This document shows, piece by piece, positions 15,290 to 20,675 of a DNA stretch of 20,675 bases; the stretch's first letter is position 1, and the number at the start of each line of letters is the position of its first letter. The DNA comes from an uncultured Bacillota bacterium (GTDB lineage: Bacteria; Bacillota_I; Bacilli_A; RF39; UBA660): positions 1-20,675 of the forward strand of contig CAMENK010000003.1 in assembly GCA_945928335.1 (NCBI GenBank), given 5' to 3'. The notes beneath the pieces were generated by a model that saw only the letters and a program-made list of their open reading frames with translations, made no database searches and had not been told where the DNA came from. Made by a program: the position numbers and the translations under genes.

Positions 15290-15298
15290 ATTTTATCA
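15290..15298 (-). promoter_or_regulatory. Extended -10 promoter element for the SDR-lyase unit
   Basis: Read on the minus strand this is TG-A-TAAAAT, an extended -10 box about 24 bp from the SDR start. No good -35 box is seen. It is divergent from the rpmG promoter. Confidence 0.4.
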
Positions 15299-15348
15299 TA
15301 AAAACTAATAAAAAAATACCATAATTCCAATAAACAATACAAATTTGC

Positions 15349-15377
15349 TTGTAAACATCTTAAATATTTGTTATAAT
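15349..15377 (+). promoter_or_regulatory. SigA-type extended -10 promoter of rpmG-efp
   Basis: TTGTAA at 15349-15354, a 17-bp spacer and TATAAT at 15372-15377, with a TGT extension (15369-15371). Confidence 0.75.
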
Positions 15378-15406
15378 CTACATGTAAAAAAAGGAGGCAG
15401 AATATA

Positions 15407-15577
15407 ATGGCTAAAAAAGAAAATAGAGAAGGTATTGCACTACAATGTACAGTTTGTAAAGAAATAAATTACTTAACAAGTAAAAATAAAAAAAATACTG
15501 AAGGTAAATTAGAAATAAAAAAACATTGTACTAGATGTAATAAAACAACAGTTCATAAAGAAAGAAAGGCTGATTAG
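15407..15577 (+). CDS. rpmG: Ribosomal protein bL33 (zinc-ribbon form)
   Basis: 56 residues beginning [17 protein letters not shown], with two Cys pairs (CTVC and CTRC) forming the zinc ribbon of the C+ type bL33, and the family's KHCTRCNK and TTVHKERK segments. It is a small 50S protein near the E site. Ribosome site AAGGAGG lies at 15391-15397. The stop is 2 bp before the efp start, so the two are co-transcribed and probably coupled. C+ forms need zinc; C- paralogues in other Firmicutes replace them when zinc is scarce. Confidence 0.95.
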   Translation: MAKKENREGIALQCTVCKEINYLTSKNKKNTEGKLEIKKHCTRCNKTTVHKERKAD

Positions 15578-15579
15578 TA

Positions 15580-16137
15580 ATGTTTAACGTAAATGATATT
15601 AAAAATGGTATGACTATTTGCTATGAAGGAAATATATATCAAGTAGTAGAATTTCAACATGTAAAACCTGGAAAAGGTAGTGCATTTGTAAAAACTAAAT
15701 TAAAAAATCTAAGAACAATGACTACTCAGGAAATAACTTTCAATGCTGGTATTAAACTAGAAAAGGCCAATGTTCAAAAGAAAGCCTTATCTTATTTATA
15801 TAATTCTGGAGATACATATGTATTTATGGATAATGATACATATGAACAATTAGAACTTAATAAAAGTTTATTAGAAGATTATATTAAGTTTTTAAAAGAA
15901 GGATTAGTAGTTGAAATAGTAAGTTATGAAGGAGAAGTAATTGGTATAAATTTACCTGAAAAAATAAGCTATAAAGTTATTGAAACAGAACAAGCTGTTA
16001 AAGGTAATACTACCAGCGGCGCTATGAAGGATGCAAAGATTGAAACAGGTTATACTGTTAAAGTACCTTTATTCATAGCTGAAGGTGAAGAAATTATAAT
16101 AACTACTAGTGATGGTAAATATTCATCAAGAGCATAG
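15580..16137 (+). CDS. efp: Translation elongation factor P
   Basis: 185 residues, the normal EF-P length and three-domain layout. The loop HVKPGKGSAFV places K32 at the tip, the residue modified in EF-P proteins to relieve ribosome stalling at polyproline. The C-terminal S1-like OB domain ends in the expected EGEEIIITTSDGKYSSRA pattern. It directly follows rpmG with only 2 bp between. The modification enzyme is not in the window. Confidence 0.98.
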   Translation: MFNVNDIKNGMTICYEGNIYQVVEFQHVKPGKGSAFVKTKLKNLRTMTTQEITFNAGIKLEKANVQKKALSYLYNSGDTYVFMDNDTYEQLELNKSLLEDYIKFLKEGLVVEIVSYEGEVIGINLPEKISYKVIETEQAVKGNTTSGAMKDAKIETGYTVKVPLFIAEGEEIIITTSDGKYSSRA

Positions 16138-16152
16138 AAATATGCTTTTTTT
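16131..16152 (+). terminator. Terminator overlapping the efp stop codon
   Basis: A 6-bp stem (16131-16136 with 16141-16146), GAAA tetraloop and seven T residues. The TAG stop (16135-16137) is inside the hairpin. Confidence 0.75.
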
Positions 16153-16165
16153 CTATAATAAAATT

Positions 16166-16174
16166 TGTTATAAT
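16166..16174 (+). promoter_or_regulatory. Extended -10 promoter element
   Basis: TGT followed by TATAAT at 16169-16174, 22 bp before the start of the next gene. The -35 region falls in the efp terminator T-run and is poor. Confidence 0.5.
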
Positions 16175-16195
16175 ATCATGCAAGGGTGGGTTTAT

Positions 16196-17320
16196 ATGGA
16201 ATTAGAAACTATTATAAAAGAAATGCTTTCTTTAGTTGATAAAGATATTAAAAATAATCCAAGTTATAAAAGAATAACTAAAGAATTATTTAAAATGATA
16301 AAGGAATGTACAAATTATAGAATTGATATATGTGAAGATTTATATAATTCTTTAAATCATAAGAATGATAAAGTATTTATTGTAAATGATTTTGATACAT
16401 TATTTTATATTGATTGTGAAGGGAATAAAAACATATCCTTTGGAATCAATAAGAATAATAATTATAGTATTGATTTTGTTGTTACAATTGAAAATGAAAT
16501 ATATAGTAGTATAACTACACAAATAATATTTGAAAAAGACCTAACTACATGGAAAATAAGCCAAGAAGATGTAAACGATGATGGTTATTATTATTCTTAT
16601 TTATTTAATGTATATAAATATGATAAAAATCATCAACTAATAAATGATACTTTTGAAAGTGAATTAGATAATGACTTTAGTAAAATATTCAATGTTCCCT
16701 TAAAAGATGCTAAAAAATATAGACAAAACTTTAAAAAGTATAGAGAATATTTAAATGAATCTAAAAAAATTGGAGTAATGCAAAAATTAGATGAATTATA
16801 TTGTGGTAGAGAATTACTATTTTCAGAAGTATTTTTATTTAATGACCTAGATGACTTCTTTATAGATTTTAGTACTGAGATGATTGAAGAAGGAATGAAA
16901 GTTCAATATGAGGATGACGATGAAGAATTTTTAATTGATGAAGAAACAGAATTAGACGAAGATCTAACAGAAAAATATGAAAAAGCATTGGATAAGTTAG
17001 ATATAATAAAAAATAATATAAGAAAAGTAACTGGATCTAATGGAGAATTTACAATGACTAATAATTTATGCATGAATATAACTACTTATTTAAAATCAAA
17101 AGATGATATTTTAGTCACAAAAGGATTTATTATTAAAAAAATTGATAATGAATATACACTTTATTTGATAAAAATAAATAGTGATAAAATAACTAGCATG
17201 TCTAGACCAATTACACTAGAACAAGCAAGAGAAATGTATAATTCACATGAATTTAATAAAAATATTTATGGACTTCAAGAATTTTTTCAAATAAATAAAG
17301 ACAAAACATTAAAACTTTAG
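16196..17320 (+). CDS. Unrecognised acidic cytoplasmic protein
   Basis: 374 residues; ATG 16196 is chosen because AAGGGTGGG at 16182-16190 precedes it, whereas the longer frame would start inside efp and cross its terminator. No signal peptide or membrane helix is visible. The N-terminal ~60 residues are helical-looking and basic, the middle is mixed, and residues about 240-265 are a dense Asp/Glu run followed by a possible coiled helix (TEKYEKALDKLDIIKNNIRK). The C-terminal part has alternating hydrophobic strands. I do not recognise a family. It has its own promoter and sits between efp and spoIIIAH, where B. subtilis has yqhV and most of the spoIIIA operon, but it resembles none of those proteins. 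Confidence 0.8.
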   Translation: MELETIIKEMLSLVDKDIKNNPSYKRITKELFKMIKECTNYRIDICEDLYNSLNHKNDKVFIVNDFDTLFYIDCEGNKNISFGINKNNNYSIDFVVTIENEIYSSITTQIIFEKDLTTWKISQEDVNDDGYYYSYLFNVYKYDKNHQLINDTFESELDNDFSKIFNVPLKDAKKYRQNFKKYREYLNESKKIGVMQKLDELYCGRELLFSEVFLFNDLDDFFIDFSTEMIEEGMKVQYEDDDEEFLIDEETELDEDLTEKYEKALDKLDIIKNNIRKVTGSNGEFTMTNNLCMNITTYLKSKDDILVTKGFIIKKIDNEYTLYLIKINSDKITSMSRPITLEQAREMYNSHEFNKNIYGLQEFFQINKDKTLKL

Positions 17321-17347
17321 TATAAATTGGTTTATTTATCATATATA
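17319..17347 (+). promoter_or_regulatory. Possible SigE-like promoter of spoIIIAH
   Basis: CATATATA at 17340-17347 resembles the mother-cell SigE -10 (CATACAHT), with AGTATAA 14 bp upstream as a weak -35. It lies between the preceding gene and the spoIIIAH ribosome site. Confidence 0.35.
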
Positions 17348-17366
17348 TTTCTAGGAGGGTTATAAG

Positions 17367-17855
17367 ATGAATAAACAAAGTATGTGGTTTTTAACTCTTT
17401 TAAGTTTAGTATTAGTTTTAGGTGTTTACTATGTTACCATGCCTAATGAATTGTTAAAAACCGATATTAAAGGAACAGAAACTGAAAAGCAAGTAGAAGT
17501 AAATGTTACAGAAGAAGATGTTTTAATCGCAATGCGAGCTAATAGAGATGAAGAAGTGAGTCTAGAAATAGAAGAACTTGAGAAAGTATTAACTAATGAG
17601 AGTTCAACTACAGAAGAAAAAAATACTGCTTTTGAGGAACTAAAAATATTAAATTTAAATATAACTAAAGAAGAAGAATTAGAAACTAAAGTTTTAGAAA
17701 AATTTGGTATTAAAAGTTATATTGAAATAAATAATGATAATATTAAAGTAGTAATAAATTCTAAAGAACATGATGCTAGTCTTGCAAATAATATAATGAG
17801 AAGCATACAAGAAGAATACAAAGAAAAAATGTATATAACCGTTCAATTTGAATAA
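17367..17855 (+). CDS. spoIIIAH: Stage III sporulation protein AH
   Basis: 162 residues, somewhat shorter than B. subtilis SpoIIIAH. The N-terminus MNKQSMWFLTLLSLVLVLGVYYV matches the family's cytoplasmic tip plus single membrane helix (about 6-24), and the segment after it has the usual acidic linker. The C-terminal ~60 residues (KVLEKFGIKSYIEINNDNIK onward) fit the YscJ/FliF-like ring-building fold. In the mother cell the protein pairs with forespore SpoIIQ to form the channel that keeps the forespore active. Ribosome site GGAGGG is just upstream. No other spoIIIA gene is nearby, whereas in most spore formers AH ends an eight-gene operon. Confidence 0.88.
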   Translation: MNKQSMWFLTLLSLVLVLGVYYVTMPNELLKTDIKGTETEKQVEVNVTEEDVLIAMRANRDEEVSLEIEELEKVLTNESSTTEEKNTAFEELKILNLNITKEEELETKVLEKFGIKSYIEINNDNIKVVINSKEHDASLANNIMRSIQEEYKEKMYITVQFE

Positions 17856-17858
17856 ATT

Positions 17859-17888
17859 ATAAAATCACTTATTTAATAAACATACATA
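17859..17888 (+). promoter_or_regulatory. Possible SigE/SigK-like promoter of gerE
   Basis: CATACATA at 17881-17888 is a good mother-cell-type -10; ATAAAAT at 17859-17865, 15 bp upstream, is a fair -35. Confidence 0.4.
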
Positions 17889-17929
17889 AAATATTATAGT
17901 AAGAAAAATACTAAAATAAGGTGGTGTTT

Positions 17930-18145
17930 ATGAATAAGAGTATATTAACAGATAGAGAAAGAGAAGTCTTCTTACTTTTAATAAAAAATTATGATACAAA
18001 AGACATTGCTGATAAATTAAATATCAGTGAAAAAACTGTTAGAAATCACATATCTAATGCAATGCAAAAATTAGAAGTTAAGGGCAGAACTCAGGCAGTA
18101 ATAGAACTTTTAAAAATGGGTGAAATAGACCTTGAAAATGACTAA
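17930..18145 (+). CDS. gerE: Late mother-cell transcription regulator GerE
   Basis: 71 residues; ATG 17930 is chosen because AAGGTGG (17918-17924) ends 5 bp before it and the GTG at 17921 is part of that site. The protein is essentially a stand-alone LuxR-type HTH: LTDREREVFLLL near the N-terminus, then recognition helix ISEKTVRNHISNAMQKL (residues 32-48) and KGRTQAVIELLKMGE. These segments are almost identical to B. subtilis GerE (74 residues). GerE binds DNA with SigK RNA polymerase to control late coat genes. The gerE-gerM pairing is also seen in Bacillus with genes in between. Confidence 0.96.
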   Translation: MNKSILTDREREVFLLLIKNYDTKDIADKLNISEKTVRNHISNAMQKLEVKGRTQAVIELLKMGEIDLEND

Positions 18146-18161
18146 TAGTAGTCATTTTTTT
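18135..18161 (+). terminator. Terminator overlapping the gerE stop codon
   Basis: A 10-bp stem (18135-18144 with 18149-18158), ATAG loop and trailing T-run. It includes the TAA stop at 18143-18145. Confidence 0.8.
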
Positions 18162-18180
18162 ATTTATTAAATCATAAAAT
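18151..18180 (+). promoter_or_regulatory. Likely SigE-type promoter of gerM
   Basis: GTCATTTT (18151-18158), a 14-bp spacer and CATAAAAT (18173-18180) fit the SigE pattern well, and gerM is a SigE gene in B. subtilis. The -35 box lies in the 3' arm of the gerE terminator. Confidence 0.5.
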
Positions 18181-18195
18181 TTTATAGGTGAGTGT

Positions 18196-19131
18196 ATGTT
18201 AAAAAAAATGGGACTTAGAAAAATAATTATAACGACAAGTGCTTTATTTGTAATTGGACTCTTATACTTATTTCCAACAAAAGATGTAAAAATAAATAAA
18301 AGTATAAACTATATTGAAGAAGAAAAATTAGTAAATGTATATTTACTAGATAAATATAGTTATGTAAGTGAAGTAAATGTAGATGTAGAAAATGATAGCT
18401 TAGAGGAAAAGTTAAAAGAGAAGTTAACTATATTAACAAATGATAGTGAAAAAAAAGATAAAATACCTAAATATTTTAAAAGTCTAATACCAAGTGGAAC
18501 TAAAATAAATTCATTAACTATAGAAAATGATACTGTTACTGTAGATTTTTCTAAAGAATTACTTAGTATAAGTTTAGTAGAAGAAGAAAAAATGATAGAA
18601 GCCATAGTATTTACCTTAACAAGTGAAAAAGAAATAAATAAAGTTATAATTAAAGTAGAAGGTAACTTATTAGAAAGACTACCTAATTCAAATAAACTAT
18701 TGCCAGAAGTTTTAGACAGATCTTTTGGAATAAATAAATCCTATGATATAAATGAATTATATGGGATTACTAAAACTACTATATATTATACTTCTAATAT
18801 TGATGGAGATATCTATTATGTACCTGTTACTAAGGTTGATAACTCAAAAGAAGAAAAAGTAACAGTTATAGTAAATGAATTAAAAAGTAGTATACTATAT
18901 CAAAGTAATTTAAGTAGTTATTTAAATAGTAATGTAGAGTTAAAAAATTATGAAAAAGAACAAGAAGTTATGAATTTAACATTTAATGATAAAATATTTG
19001 ATTCTATATATAATAACAATATATTAGAAGAGGTAGTATACACTATAGGTAAAAGTGTTATGGAAAATTATGAAGATGTAAGCAAAGTAGCATTTTATGT
19101 AGATGATAAAGAAATATTGATATTTGAATAG
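18196..19131 (+). CDS. gerM: GerM-like sporulation/germination protein
   Basis: 311 residues with AGGTGAG ribosome site. An N-terminal membrane helix (about 8-26) anchors a soluble outer part. Two repeats of the GerMN (sporulation/spore germination) domain are visible, about 45-160 and 195-311. Each carries a strand pattern such as VNVYLLDKY and TTIYYTSNIDG and a later NSLTIENDTVTVDFSKELL-like segment, with a stretch like MIEAIVFTLTSEKEINKV matching the family core. GerM is a membrane-anchored protein needed for spore formation and germination and linked to the SpoIIIA-SpoIIQ channel in B. subtilis. Its position after gerE supports the name. Confidence 0.88.
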   Translation: MLKKMGLRKIIITTSALFVIGLLYLFPTKDVKINKSINYIEEEKLVNVYLLDKYSYVSEVNVDVENDSLEEKLKEKLTILTNDSEKKDKIPKYFKSLIPSGTKINSLTIENDTVTVDFSKELLSISLVEEEKMIEAIVFTLTSEKEINKVIIKVEGNLLERLPNSNKLLPEVLDRSFGINKSYDINELYGITKTTIYYTSNIDGDIYYVPVTKVDNSKEEKVTVIVNELKSSILYQSNLSSYLNSNVELKNYEKEQEVMNLTFNDKIFDSIYNNNILEEVVYTIGKSVMENYEDVSKVAFYVDDKEILIFE

Positions 19132-19133
19132 AA

Positions 19134-19170
19134 AAAAAGTTGCTTGAAAATAGCAACTTTTTATTTTTTA
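19134..19170. terminator. Bidirectional terminator between gerM and tRNA-Arg
   Basis: An 11-bp stem (19134-19144 with 19152-19162) and 7-nt loop, with an A-run before and a T-run after. It can end gerM on the plus strand and the tRNA transcript on the minus strand. Confidence 0.8.
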
Positions 19171-19173
19171 CAA

Positions 19174-19250
<77 letters not shown>

Positions 19251-19269
19251 AATTCACAAGAACATCTAA

Positions 19270-19298
19270 AGTATACAATACTTTTAAAAATATTGCAA
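19270..19298 (-). promoter_or_regulatory. SigA-type promoter of tRNA-Arg
   Basis: Read on the minus strand: TTGCAA (plus 19293-19298), a 17-bp spacer and TATACT (plus 19270-19275), about 20 bp before the tRNA 5' end. Confidence 0.75.
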
Positions 19299-19381
19299 CC
19301 CCAAGATTAATAATTTTTAATAAAAAGTATTATATATTATTATTTTTTACTTATTTACAATAAATATACGTAAATTTTTTG

Positions 19382-19387
19382 TATAAT
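19382..19387 (+). promoter_or_regulatory. Possible -10 box of the C39 exporter gene
   Basis: A perfect TATAAT without a well-placed -35 box; TTTACA at 19354-19359 is 22 bp away. No precursor-peptide gene is seen in the gap 19251-19444. Confidence 0.35.
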
Positions 19388-19444
19388 TTAAAATAAAAAA
19401 GAGTTTAATATTTTTTTACCTAATAAATAATTAGGAGGTTAAAA

Positions 19445-20675
19445 ATGACAAATAAATTTGTAGTATTAAATGAAGATAAAAATGATTGTGCGGCTGCTTG
19501 TCTATCTTCCATTATTAAGTACTATAATGGGTACCTAGATATGGAAACAATCAAAGAAATAATACACACCGGGAAAAATGGTACTAATGCATATGACTTA
19601 ATAAATGGAAGCAAGGAAATTGGATTTAATGCTTATGGAAAAAAAGTTCTTTTGAATGAAATAATTAATTATAAAATAAAATTTCCGGTAATCGCTCATG
19701 TAAAAAAAGCAAATTTATATCACTTTGTTGTAATTTATGAAATTGATACTAAAAAAAATAAACTTCTTATCATGGATCCAAGTATAGGTTTTATTAAAGT
19801 TCCAATAAGTGAATTTGAGAAAAATTATTTAGGAACATTACTTTTCTTTGAAAAGATAAAAGAACTACCTAAAAAAATTAAAAGTAATAAGCTTTTAAAA
19901 GAAATACTAGTCAATCTTTTAAAAGATAAAAAAACTTTATTTTTACTATTTATATCTTCTTTAGTAACATTTATATTTAGTTTAATTGATACTTACTATT
20001 ATAAAATAATACTAGACAATAAAATAATAAATAAAGAATACTATATAAAATTATTATATATATTTGGAACATTTATTATATTAAAAAATCTATTTAATTA
20101 TTTTAGAAATAAACTAATTATAAGAGCAAATTATAATTTAGAAATATTTATAAATAAAAAAGTAATCAATAAAATTTTTAATCTCCCATATGCCTACTAC
20201 AAAAATAAAACTACTGGAGAAATCATTAGTAGATTAAATGATTTAAATAATCTTAGAGATTTATTATCTGACATAATGTTAAATGCTTTTGTGAATATTT
20301 TACTTATAATAATTTCATTTATTATAATGATGATAGTGAACTTTAAATTATCAATTATAGGTATAATAATAATTATTATTTACTATCTAATAGTAAAGTT
20401 GTATAGAAATTTTCTTAATACTAAAATTAGAATTTTACAAGAAAATAAAGCTATATATAATAACGAACTAATGGAAGATATAGAAGCTTTAGAAAGTATA
20501 AGAAATTTAAATATAAAAGAAATTAGACTTAATAATATATATAATTCATATAAATCAAAATGTGATGTAGATAAACAAATGAATATTAGCCTTAATCGTC
20601 AACAATTTTTAAAAAACATAACATATGATTTAGGAACTATTATAATATTAACTTCTGGTGTTTTAATGGTATTAA
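19445..20675 (+). CDS. C39-peptidase ABC exporter (3' end missing)
   Basis: The frame is open to the right edge; 410 codons are visible. AGGAGG at 19433-19438 gives a sure start. Residues 1-130 are a C39 peptidase domain: NDCAAACLSSIIKYYNG with nucleophile C15, YHFVVIY with H93 and MDPS with D111. Membrane segments of an ABC exporter follow from about residue 160, with the characteristic LPYAYYKNKTTGEIISRLND at about 242-261. The ATPase domain would lie beyond the window. Such exporters cut the leader at a double-glycine site and export the peptide (bacteriocin, lantibiotic or signal). Oddity: the position of the oxyanion-hole Gln, six before the nucleophile, is Asn (N9), and the usual Gly after the Cys is Ala. 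Confidence 0.9.
   Translation, partial: MTNKFVVLNEDKNDCAAACLSSIIKYYNGYLDMETIKEIIHTGKNGTNAYDLINGSKEIGFNAYGKKVLLNEIINYKIKFPVIAHVKKANLYHFVVIYEIDTKKNKLLIMDPSIGFIKVPISEFEKNYLGTLLFFEKIKELPKKIKSNKLLKEILVNLLKDKKTLFLLFISSLVTFIFSLIDTYYYKIILDNKIINKEYYIKLLYIFGTFIILKNLFNYFRNKLIIRANYNLEIFINKKVINKIFNLPYAYYKNKTTGEIISRLNDLNNLRDLLSDIMLNAFVNILLIIISFIIMMIVNFKLSIIGIIIIIIYYLIVKLYRNFLNTKIRILQENKAIYNNELMEDIEALESIRNLNIKEIRLNNIYNSYKSKCDVDKQMNISLNRQQFLKNITYDLGTIIILTSGVLMVL

Noticed and set aside
19251..19444. Small precursor-peptide gene for the C39 exporter
   Set aside because: No frame with a ribosome site and a double-glycine leader is present in this gap.

Overview
The window is AT-rich, low-GC Firmicutes DNA that uses the standard genetic code: Trp is TGG throughout and no clear gene has an internal TGA. 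It carries unmistakable endospore genes (spoVS, spoIIIAH, gerE, gerM and a SigE/SigK-type sigma factor), so it comes from a spore-forming or ancestrally spore-forming member of the Bacilli or a related low-GC gut lineage. The exact taxon cannot be read from this piece.

Region 1 (1-11113) is a type IV secretion system (T4SS)-like locus in at least two transcription units. The first holds three tandem two-helix, cysteine-bearing pilin-like genes (the first cut by the window edge) and ends at a terminator at 1144-1170. The second runs from a strong promoter at 1313-1341 to a terminator at 11084-11113. In order it encodes a secreted ectodomain fused to a pilin-like two-helix module, a VirB6/TrbL-like channel protein, a PrgI/VirB3-like protein, a TraC-like protein, a VirB4 ATPase, a membrane-anchored SpoIID-like plus C39-like wall-remodelling protein, and a small anchored protein of unknown function. 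No relaxase, coupling ATPase or integrase is visible, and the right flank is chromosomal housekeeping and sporulation DNA. What lies to the left is unknown.

Region 2 (11139-13309) has a sporulation sigma factor without a pro-sequence, spoVS, a lone type IV pseudopilin-like gene, and the rpsP-khpA pair. Region 3 (13300-15298, minus strand) has an overlapping pair: a YnbB-type PLP lyase and an SDR oxidoreductase. It converges on khpA over a shared terminator.

Region 4 (15349-19170, plus strand) has rpmG-efp, an unrecognised acidic protein, spoIIIAH without the rest of the spoIIIA operon, gerE and gerM. The order efp then spoIIIAH recalls the Bacillus subtilis efp-yqhV-spoIIIAA-AH neighbourhood with the intervening genes missing. 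Region 5 has a minus-strand tRNA-Arg(TCT) and the start of a C39 peptidase ABC exporter that runs off the right edge.

The T4SS-like proteins would form an envelope-spanning apparatus: VirB4 powers it, the VirB6/VirB3/TraC-like proteins form the inner-membrane complex, the pilin-like proteins and the fusion form the surface part, and the SpoIID/C39 protein opens the wall. Whether it moves DNA, moves protein or has a sporulation-linked role cannot be decided here.
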